Assembly: GCA_021234155.1 (NCBI GenBank)
Contig: JAJEKV010000013.1
Location: 19,099,887 to 19,163,886, forward strand
Direction of reading: 5' to 3'
Origin: Isoetes taiwanensis
Lineage: Eukaryota; Streptophyta; Lycopodiopsida; Isoetales; Isoetaceae
Length of the DNA: 64,000 nt
Position 1 is the first letter of the stretch. Each line of letters opens with the position of its first letter. Positions 41,145 to 53,527 of the stretch are shown here, in pieces. A program made the position numbers and the translations under genes. A model generated the notes under the pieces. It was given only the letters and a program-made list of their open reading frames with translations. It did no database searches and was not told where the DNA came from.

Positions 41145-41444
41145 CTATGATGCTCTGGTCATGTAATCTGGCATGCTTCGGGTTTTATCCCACACCTTAT
41201 TCTTGGCCTTAGATCCCCCAAGAGAGTCTAGAGAAACCCATTTCCCTCCCCTAGGTGGCAAACTAACTTCCCAGGGTAGTATCTGCTGGTCATATTGGCA
41301 AATGATGTCGGTGTAATAGGGAGTCCTAGTCAAGGTGGCATGAAGATCAAAGAGATGATCGAAGACATGGAAGGCTTGCTCAGCAGGGAAATCACTAATG
41401 TGATTGGCCTCATTGTACCATCTAGCAAAGCTTGATGGTGCCAT
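41145..41444 (-). CDS. 99-codon ORF with upstream TATA box, unidentified
   Basis: It starts MAPSSFARWYNEANHISDFP, continues with AFHVFDHLFDLHATLTRTPY and ILPWEVSLPPRGGKWVSLDS, and stops at 41145. CTATAAAAAGGG lies on the minus strand at about 41552-41563, some 110 nt upstream of the ATG, in promoter-like spacing. It sits inside A2. It may be an extra ORF of the element, part of gag, or a captured plant gene. No family recognised. Confidence 0.4.
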   Translation of the reverse strand: MAPSSFARWYNEANHISDFPAEQAFHVFDHLFDLHATLTRTPYYTDIICQYDQQILPWEVSLPPRGGKWVSLDSLGGSKAKNKVWDKTRSMPDYMTRAS

Positions 41445-41689
41445 TGAGCGCAGATAGCTATGAAAAATGGCTTGTGAAGACGGCAGGGAGCTGGGAAAAC
41501 GCCAAAAGGGTGAGAGCAGTTTTGATGGGAAGAAAATGACAAATGAGGGCCCTTTTTATAGACTAGGGATGCCTGGGGTTCCATGCACAAGGGTTCTTGA
41601 TGGGAAAAACTTTTTGTTCTATGGCTATGGGTGTCCAAATAAACTATCATGAAGTGCAATTCTAAGCAAAACAAAGCAAAAGACACTAC

Positions 41690-42050
41690 ATGGCAGTTTG
41701 TTGGGTCAAAATTGGTCAAATTAGGCCAAAAAGGGCCAAATCGGGAGGGTTCGCGAAAAGGGCCTTCAAAACCTGTCGGAAAAGGGGTTTGGCGCGGACC
41801 CACCGGTTTCATAATTTTGAAGCAAATTTGGACCTTATTTTTCGGAGGTTGGAAAAGATCCTAACATGACTAATTGATCAATTCTACCCTAGCATGCAAC
41901 TTTCCTCGGAGCAAAAATGGACACCCACATTGAGAAATAGGGAGGGTTAGATGCGAAAGGGGCTTCGAACCGGTTTGAAAGGGGTTTGGCGGACCCACCG
42001 TTTCGCCATTTTGCTCGGAAATCAATTTTTTTTCTAATTAGGGGTAGAAT
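41690..42050 (+). repeat. Diverged ~170-200-bp direct repeat
   Basis: GGGAGGGTTCGCGAAAAGGG...GGACCCACCGGTTT (about 41743-41808) recurs as GGGAGGGTTAGATGCGAAAG...GGACCCACCGTTT (about 41940-42003), each followed by similar sequence. Confidence 0.65.
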
Positions 42051-42199
42051 AATTGAACTATTACAAGTTAGATACAAAAATTTTTAGTACAATTTGACTT
42101 CTCTAACTACCTCTTTACATCAATTTTACAAGACGAAGGAGATATATATTAATAAGGACAGTCAATTTACACCAAAATTTTAATTACAGTTACTAATTT

Positions 42200-43260
42200 A
42201 GGAGGTTCAAGGGTGCTCCTGCGGATCCTCCGCGCCAAATGGATGTCCTTCGCATTACGGTCACCCTCTTGGCGTGGAATTGCGCGCAAAGTTGCCCTCC
42301 TCAAAAAGCCGGGTCGGGCCCCCCATTTTGCCACCGCGGGACTCTCGTCGTCAAAGATGTCACCCTATAGTGGGTGGCAATTTCACCATAACTTCCCTAG
42401 CGAGGCTCAAAGGAGCCTTCACGATGGGGAGATTAGTGCAACGTTGGAAGTGCTAAAAGCGGCGAGGCGTCTTGAAGTTAGGCCCATGATGGACCTTCTT
42501 AGGCTTTTGGGGCGTGGAAGTGGCGGCCCGGCTGATTTTTTCAACCGGCTTACCCCCATAGCAATAACACTCCCGTTACGCCTACAATACCGGTCATTGT
42601 ACCGTCCAGCGGCGGAGGTACTCACGGTAGGCCTTAAAACGCAGCAGTTAGCGGTCCCTCCGCAGGCCTTGAATAACCCGCCCACATACGCTTCTTAACC
42701 ACCGGTGGCTTAGGCCGCCGGGTAGGGTAGGCGTGTGTTGTTGGGGTCACAGAAGGCTCCCCGACTTCCTCCCCTTTACCGCCGCCTCCTTCCCTCTTCC
42801 TCCTCCGCGGCCGCGGGGTTTGGGGTTCTTCAATCCCGCGACGGTCCCGCGGGCTGTCGTTTTCTTCTTTTCGTTCGTAGCTCCTTCTCAAGCGGCTCCT
42901 TGCCTCTTCTTTCTTGCCTCCCGTTTCCTCTGGCCACTCTGCCACCTTCTCTTTCCTTCTTCTTTGGGCGAAGGGCCCGCCTCCTGGATTTGGTCGAGGG
43001 CTGCTCTTCACCGCTGCTCCACCTCAGGTGTCGGCGAAGGTCAAAGGAGGACTCGCCGATTTCCGGGTGCCCGCCGACGAGAAGAACTAGTCTTTGCCGC
43101 TAGGCGCCCTCCTCTTCCAAGGTGTGGAAGGTGTCATCACCGCTGGAGGAGAACTTCTCTTAAGCGGCTTGGCAGGTGTGGTGGGATCTTCTTGACATGG
43201 CGACCGCCGCTACTGCTGGGCCATCGAGTGTAGCCCCTCCCCAAACTTCTAGCCGCATTT
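42200..43260 (-). other. GC-rich segment with overlapping open frames
   Basis: Noticeably richer in G+C than its surroundings. Minus strand 42634-43011 encodes a very basic, glycine-rich stretch (PRDRRGIEEPQTPRPRRRKR) and 42419-42685 another frame (SRLKKSAGPPLPRPKSLRRS). Plus frames of similar length exist. It lies where gag of A2 is expected, and a basic, Gly/Pro-rich protein could be a gag end, but no CCHC motif is visible. Confidence 0.35.
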
Positions 43261-43815
43261 TGTACTTGGTTACTTAGCTAGCTTCTAGAAAAGCGGGTGA
43301 CGTAAGGCTGAGCAAGAGAGAGATGGAGGAGCAAAAAGGTTGGAGGGAAAATGAGGTGTCAGGGGATATTTAAAAGGAGGGTCCCTAGGAATATTCCCTA
43401 CCATTAATAGGCCTACTTATTAGCCCCCCTTATTAATTACACCAATGTACCCTTATTATTAATATATATTTAATTTCTAATATATATATACTTAAATTCG
43501 TATTATACCTTTAGAATTTCAAATTTCCTAATAGTTTGAAGTGCTAATTATAGATTTTGCCATTTTCACCGGGTCTCATTGGCATAATTCTTCGACCCAT
43601 TTTAGGTGAAATTTGATGCGGATGCATAATTTTCAATCCAAATTTATTAGAAGCGAATTTGACTCATTCATTTCTTCGTCTAACACTTAACCTATTTTGG
43701 GACCCACTACCTAGGAGAAAAAATTTTTCCCTATTTTGGGTTCGTGGTAGAAATTTTAATTGCATACCCCTATAGGCCTGTTAGACTACTTTCATGGTTA
43801 TGGTGGGTGCTAGTT

Positions 43816-43915
43816 NNNNNNNNNNNNNNNNNNNNNNNNNNNNNNNNNNNNNNNNNNNNNNNNNNNNNNNNNNNNNNNNNNNNNNNNNNNNNNNNNNNNN
43901 NNNNNNNNNNNNNNN
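43816..43915. other. Assembly gap (100 N)
   Basis: Exactly 100 N, a conventional placeholder for a gap of unknown size. The true distance across it is unknown. Confidence 0.99.
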
Positions 43916-43941
43916 CTGCAATTGTATGGAACATAAACTCC

Positions 43942-45483
43942 CCGATACCATTTAGTTCTAAATATAAGAGCGTAGTACATAGCGAGAAATCTATCAGGAT
44001 CAACGCGCATTTTCATCCTAACCCGCTCTGAGAACCCCTGGTACGGTGGGGACGCGAAGGTGTCTTCTTGGCGCGCTTCCTATGGGCTCCTATGGGAAGC
44101 AACCTTGAGAACTAGCAATAACAATACAACATACTACCGAAGGGTAGTCCATCACTATATCCACGCCTAGAGCAAAGAAGATAATCATAAAACCATAAAA
44201 CATGAAGGCTCCTACTGGCTCATCGCAGAGGATAGTAGGTTTGGCTAGGCCTCAAGATAGAAGCGAGCCCAGGGTGCAGCAATGGCGGTGGCATAAAAAT
44301 TAGCTAGGGGTTGACCCTCCCATAGCCCCTCTGTGCATACTTTGCGAGATGGGCTCCAATCGAGAAGCTCACGGCATGACTCATGCTCGGGAGATGCAAT
44401 CCCATGGCATCACCCATGGGACTACTCGGTTGCGCCTCACACAGTCGTTGGGCGAGGAAGGGTTGCATCTCCCCTTCCCAGGTCACAGGTTCCAGGCTAG
44501 AATCATGGCGACTTTGATTCATACCAGTAAGACCTGAAGCAAAACCAAGCGACGCATGTTAAGGGGAAGCTGACGACCTGCTCCTTGAGGAGGTGTCCGG
44601 ACCATACTCGGCCTACGAAGTAATGTATAAGCCTAGCCCCACTATAGGATCCCAGCCTTGCTTCGGCGGGGATCCTCCTATCTTCACCCCTGGCTTGTGT
44701 AGTGCTGAGTCATCACAGCCTCCATAGCAGGGGTGGGTTCCTATACGCAGACATAACTAATAAGACTAAAAGGGATCAATCTAGGAGCATACTACATGGC
44801 TCTAAGTCTCTACCCTTCGATACAAGGGGCAAACACCGATCAACCATCATCCCACATAATAATCATCATATCATGATGTCTTATAACATTTTAATCTAAT
44901 CTATCTATATCACTTTCTGATTAGGTTCCTTGATTAGAGTTCAAGATGTTAAGCAGGGTTCTAGGATAAACCTGCGCCAACTAAGAAATACCTTGCTCTG
45001 GAGTGCTGGCTTTCCAGTGTGCAAAACTTTCACTCCTGCATACTTTTGCTCCGAAGCACACCTTCCCAATCTGGCATCTCCACTTGGTCTTGAAGTGTTG
45101 AGAGTGGCTTACTCTCTTGGCTCACGCTCTGGAGCTGCATGCTATCTTTGTGTGCCACAATGACGGTTCTCAGCCAAGGAGTTTGTGTGAAAGGTTCCTA
45201 TTTGTTGGGAGCGAAGAAAAGGAAGGTTAGGGTTTAGGCCTTTATGAAATTTAGGAGTTCATATTTATGCCTGGCTCAATAGGAGTGAATAAAGATTGGT
45301 GCTTTAATAGGTTAAGACCGCGTGGAAATGGTCTTAATACCCTGGGTTAACTAAGTTATATAGATAACTTAGTCGCCCCCCTAATAACTTTCTAAAGGCG
45401 CCACAAGGCTACATAGAGTAGACTTGTATGGCGTGAATCGAATATCACATTATTTATAAGCGTATATTCCTGGAAGCGTCCTG
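43942..45483 (-). repeat. A2 5' LTR with primer site, indel-rich
   Basis: On the minus strand the primer site TGGTATCGG (43942-43950) follows an LTR end TATATTTAG. The LTR runs to about 45483 and matches the A2 3' LTR throughout, with very many small insertions and deletions. LTRs of one element start identical, so the mismatch load suggests old age, consensus errors in this part of the assembly, or both. Confidence 0.75.
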
Positions 45484-46760
45484 ATTATACTTGCCAAGAA
45501 TAGAATTCATACCACCCGCGGCGCCTCTCGGCGGCTTCCTCAAGTCCAAGTTCCAACTTCGGGTACAAATCAAAACATGATCGACTCCGGCTTATCAATT
45601 ATGGTGCTTGCGGCAACGAAACAAAGCCCCGCCATTGCAGAAGCCACCGGCCACCTCAACAACAACGCCCATAAACCTGGCAGCATCATCTTCTACTCCT
45701 CTGGATCAACAAGCTCAAGAAGAAATTTGCTCAGGGCTCTTGATACTCCAGAGTGCGGCGGTCAAACCAGGTTGATTTGTTTCGCCGGACGGAGCCTCAT
45801 CATGATGATCGCCTCCCACGGCTACAACACCGGTTTGTGACACAATTCTAAGTAGTTTAAAAAGTCCGTACGTGCCCGAATAGCCTCATACCCGTGGCGC
45901 GGATAAGCAAAAGTATTCTCCAAGCTCATACCAAAATTTCTTTGAACGCATGCTACAAATATTCATACCACCCGCGTGCTTTCGGCGTAGAATACAACAC
46001 CGTCAAAGCCCGCGTTCTCAGTAGTATCTAATATTCGCTGCGGTTGGAAGCTTTACTGCAATAAGTTCGGCTAACAGGGGCTCTGCCCTTACAGATTTCA
46101 GCTGGTCAAATTCTCTGTGTTACCTTGAACTCAGAAAGGCTTTGTCGAATGCGCGGGCGCGCCACCTATTCTCGACCTACGTCTGCTCTCAAGAACAATT
46201 GCCTGCATTTGTGGGCCGGTGACTAACTTCAACCCCCGCTGGTACATGCCACGGTGGTAATCAACGAGATCAATCGTCAAATTGATGGGCGGTCATAAAC
46301 CTCATTACGGACAAGCGGATGATTTAACGGAAAAATCAGCAACTTTGCTCATTTTAACTTATCAAATTTGCGGCTAATGGCGGCACTTATCCACGTGCCT
46401 CAATTCACCTCTCTCCACATATCGATGTGCATGATCTCAAATTCCCCTTAGATTTGGTGTTTGGAAAGCGAGGTGAGTAGGGTGACTGCCAAATGCCTAA
46501 CGTTAGCGCGCCACCGAGCTAAGAGCATTCATTGTGGGCCACGGATCAAGCTGGTCATCGTGATGGCACTCATATTTTCACTATGGATTTGGGGCGACGG
46601 CTAATTTACATTGAACAGCTGAACCCTCGCTTTCGGTGTGGTGCAGTACTCAAAACACCATCCTATCAGGGTCCGAGGCTCCACACGCAAGTCTTTCTCT
46701 CTCTTCTCCTACCCTGATATCAGATCGCGCGGGTGAAGATGACCTGTCAGGCAGGGCTCG
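45484..46760 (+). mobile_element. Element B, continuation after A2 (decayed)
   Basis: The first codons after the ATTAT duplication (ACTTGCCAAGAA) continue the third zinc knuckle of B gag when one duplication copy is kept. Downstream, frames such as 45577-45840 (MIDSGLSIMVLAATKQSPAI) start with an IDSG that could be the protease active site, but this is not certain. No RT or integrase motif could be read up to 46760. Confidence 0.5.
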
Positions 46761-47020
46761 GTGAGGGGTAGGCCTCCTATATTTGGAGGGCCAGGCAATA
46801 AATTTTGCGCTTTTCGCTGTGAAAAAAATCTAAAATACTTTCATTTGACAAGTAAAATCAAGAATGCAAATTTTAGACAAAAATGACGACCTATTATATG
46901 TCCAACAAAAACCAGTGTTTTCAATAAAAACCACAAATAAACTTTTTGGTCATTGAATGTGCAAATCAGTAGCCTTGAAATTTCAAACAGTTAATGTTTC
47001 AATCAAAGTAAGAGGTCTGC

Positions 47021-47021
<1 letters not shown>

Positions 47022-47109
<88 letters not shown>

Positions 47110-47110
47110 C
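47022..47110 (+). repeat. CT microsatellite
   Basis: About 85 bp of (CT)n with two CCC interruptions. Confidence 0.98.
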
Positions 47111-48819
47111 TAGTTGAAACTGGTTTGGTAGCTAGGAGTTTAAATGGATTTGGCTTGGCTTTCGTGTGTCAGAAGCGGTGGGAACATCTGTCGTTTTTGG
47201 TGGGATGGTGGTTGCTCCCACATTTGGAAAAAATGCATTTGGCACTGGTTTGACACTTTAGATTCAGGCTGAGGTCTAGGGTGGAATCAGTTTAGGCTAC
47301 TTCCTTCTTGGAGCTAATGGTGTTGGTCTTTGGACATGTATGGGGAAGCATGCTTTATGTAGCTTGCAAGCTGAGGCGGTTGGCTTCTGATCAACTACAG
47401 GTCACAGGTTACTTTCGGGAAGTTTTTACAATTGCTCGAGTAAGCGGAAAGAGGACAACGGATGGAAGAATAAAAGAAGGCGCTGATACAAAAAGAAGAT
47501 GGGTGATGGACTGAGATACAGTCTTGGAAGTGAAATTAGTGGTGTTTGAGCAGTAGGGCGGTAGAAGCTTGGAATATTCACTAAGGTACATCAAATGACA
47601 GTCTTTTAATAAAGAACCACGGACCTCTCTGCTTTTTAACACTCCAGGCATAATAAGAGATCGAGTTTTTTCTGTTTGCCTTGTTAATGAAATGGATATC
47701 CATTTTACTACAATATGGAATACCGTGATAGAGTTGTTCCGGCAACATTTGGAGGCATCACGGTAGAGGTTTTCAGAAATGGGTATGGGCATTTGCTTCG
47801 GTCATAGTGAAAATCTTGGACTCCATGGATTAATCTAGAAAGGGAAAGCGGGTGTGATGCAAGAAGAAGCTTATCGGCCTTGTGATCTCAAATGCGTCTT
47901 CTAAAGGTGTATAGGTAGTCTCTCTTATCAAAACATATGAGGCTTATAGTTAAAAGCGGCAAGTAGCAACATGGCGTTGGCCATTTGAACCAAAAAGACT
48001 ACGAAATGTGAGCAAATATAAACTATTTTGAAAACGACGTGAGAGAGTTTTCAAAGAAACGTAGATACGTGACCAGTAGTGGAAGCGGCTGCCCATTATG
48101 CGGCGGAACTCAAATGAATAAATAGGATGGCGGTTGCCGAGAAAAGACAATGAGAACACTGAAGCTATTTTTAACAATTTATGTTTGAGAATCACAAATG
48201 AGATATTATGGATTGCGCGTTGGAAGAAGAGTGCAGCAACATGTTAGTGGGGAGTATTACCGCCTTAAGGAAACAAAAGGCTGAGGGTTATCTGAAGCGA
48301 TCTTTATAAGGGGCAATACATTGGGTAAATGATGACTATTCAGAAAGTGGTTTTGGCTAAAGGAAAGATGGCATCTTAGATGAGCCCAGGGCATCACAGG
48401 CGTGCATCTCTGGAGAGGAGGGTGGCGTGATAGAAGAGAGCATAGCAAATGTCGTACCGGAGTTGTTGGGTACTCAATACATTAAAATAGTAAGATATTT
48501 ACCATATATGGAAGTATTAGATAATGTTGATATAATTTTTTTTTCTTGGAAACATGTGACATGAGGAAAAGTCATACCAGTGTTTTGGTTTCCTCTATTA
48601 CATTACATTTTGGAACAATAAGGATGGAAGCAAGTTTTGGAGGTATAGCTTGCTATATGCTAGGAAGGAAGTGTGCATACAGCCAGAGGTGCTAAGGCAT
48701 AAGGCATCACCACGAATATTTGGATTGAGCTGGCTGGTAGGAATGACCAAAATATATGTTCTTTGTTGTTATTTTCATGAGGATTCACTTAGGTTAATAT
48801 GATAAAGGGGATCTTGATA

Positions 48820-50700
48820 GGGGCGACATTTTTCCACTTAGGCGAGGATATTACGGCCTTGCATTGTTAGAACGAGGGGAAGTTTTGCTAATGGGGGATT
48901 TGTATGCCGGTAACAACAAGCGGCGTATAGCCAGGATGGGAAGGAGGTGGTTGGAGATGATGGATAATGGTGAGCTTGAGGCTGGTGGGAATAGGACTTA
49001 TCGGCAACAGGTGAAATGGCCCAACTCATGAGCGGCATATCTGCCTTATGTGTGTAGTGGTTTTGACATAGTAATTTTCAATGGCTGCATAAGATATCGA
49101 GATCCGGGTAAAGTACAGCAAAATGCAAAGCGTAGTGGAGCTATATGTTGTAAACCTTCTATGGAGAACATATTGTTAGCACTTATCTGTGGGGCGAATG
49201 AAAATTAGGACCATGTGCGATATTTGTTGAAATAAGGGTGCAATTCACGGGGCGGCTCTTGGTTGGCGACAAAAAAACGAAAAGATCTGGTGAGATATGA
49301 TAAGTGAGGAGGCCACAGCTGACGTAATGAGGAGAAAGTTAAGGCTCTAGTATGGGAGCTCATTCTGAGAGATCTATTGATGTGTGTATATATTTTGCTT
49401 CAAATGCGTGAGGCAGTTACTGTCTCCTTATAGCCCAAGAGATGGAGATTGCCACAATAGGTTTTGACACTTGAGATAGCATGGCGGGAAAAATTCAAAT
49501 CATCACATGGGTAGCTACGTACAGGGAAAAGAAAAGGTATGTCGTGATAAAAAACAAAAAGAGTGTATCTATCTGAGGAAACCTTGAGGCGATGGTAAAA
49601 AATTGTTGGTGGACCCAAAAATTAGGCGACTCAAACCTTTGTCTGGATAGTGAGCTAGCAGTAGAGATGCTTATAGGCATGTCGCATGACTTTATGATGA
49701 TGATGTGCCGGTAGATGGCGGGTGACCGGATACTATACCGCGAGATATCTTTGACATTCCTTATGAGGATGTGCGGGGGCTCAAGAGACTTACTAATAGC
49801 CATGGTGATGCTTGTGGTCTCATAAGTGAACTTCACCAAATGGGGCGTTCGCAAAATGGATTGGGGATATGGGCAATATAGCTTTGGCCGGATGGCTTCC
49901 ACTGCGGCGTGTAAGAGTGCTTGAGGATTGGCCACCATTGCACAAGTCGGCGGGGGATAAAAGATCCAGTCTTCACGCACTATCGCGTTGGCGGCTTGTA
50001 CAGCTGTTTGCATCATTCGAGCAAGGTGAGTATGGTGACCATAATGCTTCGGTGATTAAGGGCGAGCGGGTTTTGTTGAAGTCCTAGGCGATGTGATTCT
50101 GGGGCCATGATGGACTCGATGAGCGGGGAAAAGGAAACGTTACTCTTTATATTTGTGGACTTTGGCAAGGCTTCGATATAGTAGAAAAATTTGGGACATA
50201 GGATGTGGTGGATCTTGGCTCACAGGAAGGAACTCGAGCATCCGGTAAAGGGTACTTTATGATAAAAGGTGCGTGAAATTGTGTCTCGCTTTTGTTGAGA
50301 TTTTGTGGCCAATTGTGAAGGCAATATGGGTGTGAAGCGGGGAACTTTACATATCTTCGGCTATTTATGGGTTATTCATAGACTGGGATGGAAGAATGGA
50401 TAGGCTTTTTACATGGGGGAGATGGCACCCTTTGTATGGATATGTTCTCGGGCATCCCTCGTATCTTAGATGATATCGTTTTGTTATCCGGAGCATACAA
50501 GGGATGCAAAGACACTTAGATCTTGCGTTAGCGACGTGCTGTATTATCCGGGGTATCGCGGTGAATATGGATGAACCAAAGTTGTGGTATTTTGGGGCAA
50601 GTAAGGAAGCGATCACATTGACTACATTATATGGGCAAACGTAGAGGTGGTAGATAACAAATATCTGGGGGTGACGGATAGATAAGAGCTAAGCTGGAAC
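48820..50700 (+). mobile_element. Decayed LINE: endonuclease and reverse transcriptase traces
   Basis: The plus strand reads GEVLLMGDLYA (48875-48910), like the LMGDFNAR segment of the AP-type endonuclease, with GRRWLEMMDNGE following. RT traces: FVDFGKA at about 50145 (motif A), GVKRG at about 50330, DDIVLLS at about 50468 (motif C), QRHLDLALATCCIIRGIAVN near 50500 and DNKYLGVTDR near 50660. The order matches non-LTR RTs (VDF.KAFD...GVKQG...YADDIVLLS...LQRHLD.L..FC...G..VN..KTK...YLG). Frames change every 50-100 bp, so it is dead or badly assembled. The element probably extends on both sides (about 47.1-51.9 kb). Confidence 0.72.
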
Positions 50701-51958
50701 CAAGCGGTTGAGCCCGGGGGATTATTCTTTGAATACGGGACATGTGCATGCAAGAAAGGGGGTTTTACCATTCGGTATTTGTATACTTACCATTAGGGGG
50801 TTTTGCCATTATACGGGGCAAAATATATACTTTAGGGGTTAAATTAGCTTCCTGGTCGATTATACTAGGGATGTTTTGGGCACACTTGGTAGCGGATGTC
50901 CATATCCTTTTATTACTACGGTATCCCAGGGAGTTGAGCATAGAGTGAATCACGGGCTTAAAAAGACCTTTATGCTATGTGAGAATGGTATGAGGAGGTA
51001 TAAATTTTTGAGATGAAAGCATGTTATACAAGGTAGGCAGGTGCCTTTGTTGTGCTATATGGGTGTGAAGTGGGGGCGGGCCTTGCTAATGGCCAATTTG
51101 GAAAAAAAGTAGAAAAAAGATACAAAAGGGAAATTTTTCACTCCTGTGAACTAGGTACCAAAATGCAAACACTGCTCTGATATGATGTTGGCGAGTGTGG
51201 GATGAGAAGTGCCACTTGAAATTTGAGAAACACTGCGGAGACTCTTACGCTATATGTGTAGGTTATATATGAGTTGCCAATCAATGGTGTCCGCGACTTG
51301 CTCTAGAGGAAACTAAAAACAAGGGTTGAGGTATCACGGTATGAGATGGCTTTATAAATGGGATGAGTATTCATGATTTAGAAACATAGGGAAAATAGAG
51401 GGATGAATTTCGGGGATAGCTTCAGACGCAAGGTATGGAGTGTACTTGGTAGTGAAGAAAGAGTATTCTGAGATTACATATGAATCGCTTACTATCGTGA
51501 CCGCGTTACCTTGAGGAGCCCATATATGATGCAAATATAGACAAGCGATTACTTAGGTTGTTGATTGAGCTCTCATCACAGGGGTAGAGGGTGGAAGATG
51601 GGGCCGGAAATATTGCACATGACATTATTTCTTGGGGGTATTGTGATGGAGAGGTGGTACAGGGGTGAGCTCCGATCTTGATTTCTGTCGAGGCATATTA
51701 GAACATCGGACTCAAGCATGGGATTTGGCTTCGCCCGGCTTTGGGCGTTCTTCTCATATCAGGATGGTGTATTGGAATTACATTGTTGATGATAGGAGGC
51801 CTTGAGAGAGGACCTATTGAAACAACATCACGATAGGAAGATAAGAGGTAGAGAGCCCGAGTGTATTATTCTCGAGGAAGGGGATGCCTTTGGATGATAC
51901 TGTTTTATGATTTTTGAAGGCAATAGCGTCAGACACGGCGGTCTCGAAGGAATAATAA

Positions 51959-51992
51959 ATTTCATTTCATTTCATTTCATTTCATTTCTCAC

Positions 51993-52043
<51 letters not shown>
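51959..52043 (+). repeat. TTTCA repeats followed by CT microsatellite
   Basis: About five to six TTTCA units (51959-51987), then (CT)n to 52043. Confidence 0.97.
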
Positions 52044-52045
<2 letters not shown>

Positions 52046-53433
52046 CGTTGGCCACATGCGGACTTAAATTCACAGAGATATCCCCGAGAGATTGGAGAGA
52101 TGGGTGAAGTGGGTTTTCTTGACTCTCCTGGGGGCAATTTCCCTATGCGACAAAGAGGGCATTCCCATTAGCTTTTGGCGTTAGTAAAGAAAGAAATCCC
52201 GAAAAAACCCTTCGGAAGAAAAAGGGGCAACCACCTGAATTTTCATTTTTGTCTTCACTAAATTACGTATTTGCTCCGGCCAACTTCATAGTTTGTAGAG
52301 TTTGCCCTTTGTAGTACTATGACACTAATCTATTTGCATTTCTTTGAATCCGGCCTTGGATAGATCCGGCCTTGTGAGGCTTTGACAAACAAAAAATGAT
52401 TTGAATCCAAGTCTCACGATTCAATACGCGAAAAATCAGGCCACTGATTCATGGCGAAACAAAATGGCGGCAAAAATACCACCCCGATTCATGATATGCC
52501 TAATTTATGGTATGGAGTTCGATCATGGCCCTTGGGATATTCCTTCCACGGCCGTCTCTGTACTCATGAATTCAACTATGGTTTTGCGGGTGATGACAAT
52601 CTGGCCGATCTCTTAGAGAGTCTCGCGTGAAATTAGAATACCAAAAGAATTTTTCACGTCCATGAGCTTCATGCATATATTCTGAGGCATGTTCAAGCTG
52701 AAACTCTCTATAAGCATTGTTTTATTTTTATTTGGGATATGCTGCGTCCTTGAAATGTTATTGTTTTGTTCAAATTGAAGTGCTTCTGGTCTATAGGATC
52801 CCGGTCTTCCCTCTTGCCATGGATTCTCGGGGACTTTAAGAGCCTATATGCAGATTAAAATGGGGGCGGGGAGGAGCAAAAGGTATGTCTATGATTCTAA
52901 AGCGGCTGACAACCATGCGGTAGTGCGGTACCCTGTTGCCAATGTTTTGTTGGAAAAAGAATAGATTAATGTACTCTTTTTTGAGCAGAAGGAGGACGTA
53001 GTCTATGGCCCATTTTGTATAAGTCCATAAGAGAAAGAGATTTACTCAACATAGATGCCACACTCAATCTATCAATACTCGAAACCATAAAATTCAATAA
53101 GCATGCGGAATGACCAAATATCTCAATATCGCCAAAGGGCAAGGATTGGGCAGCGAATGCGCATTAAAACATCCGACGCATCACGAAGAACGCTCCTGGT
53201 CGATCTTAAGACCTTCTGTGCGACTCTTCTTGGTGTGGCCTTACGCCTTGTAGCGTCTTAAACGGGGGATTGAAAAATCCGTCTATTTTTATTTTTCCGG
53301 TCTATCTTTTATTTTTTGCCCTTTAGCGGCATTGTTAAAGCCAATTATTATCTCTCGGCATCTCTCATGCTATCACGGTATAAAAATCTCTCATGCGTGC
53401 ATGTACGAGATAAAAAGGTTTAGACGTGTGGTG

Positions 53434-53437
<4 letters not shown>
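52044..53437. other. Nothing recognised
   Basis: No open frame with a recognisable family. Short T-rich and A-rich runs only. Confidence 0.5.

Positions 53438-53521
<84 letters not shown>
53438..53521 (+). repeat. CT microsatellite at the left border of the 2.77-kb array
   Basis: An uninterrupted (CT)n of about 84 bp, immediately before copy 1 of the tandem array. Confidence 0.98.

Positions 53522-53527
<6 letters not shown>

Larger units (their letters stand above)
33928..45488 (-). mobile_element. A2: nearly full-length Ty3/gypsy element (minus), nested in B
   Basis: The element proper is about 33933-45483. The 3' LTR is at low coordinates, the polypurine tract at 35537-35546. Degenerate pol follows: chromodomain-like end, integrase, RT. 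Then come unidentified sequence, the primer site (43942-43950) and the 5' LTR (43952-45483). The target duplication is GTTAT (33928-33932) versus ATTAT (45484-45488), one mismatch. It is decayed by many frameshifts. A 100-N gap lies just inside the 5' LTR, so joining the two ends into one element rests on orientation, layout and the near-matching duplication. Confidence 0.82.

Noticed and set aside
42213-42698. 161-codon plus frame in the GC-rich segment
   Set aside because: Overlaps minus frames of similar length in GC-rich DNA. No recognisable domain, so strand and coding status could not be decided.
46957-47253. ORF containing a long Ser-Leu run
   Set aside because: Caused by the CT microsatellite. 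Likewise the frames at 51907, 53332 and 59689.
49495-50016. 173-codon minus frame
   Set aside because: Lies opposite the plus-strand LINE region and has no recognised family. Probably a shadow.
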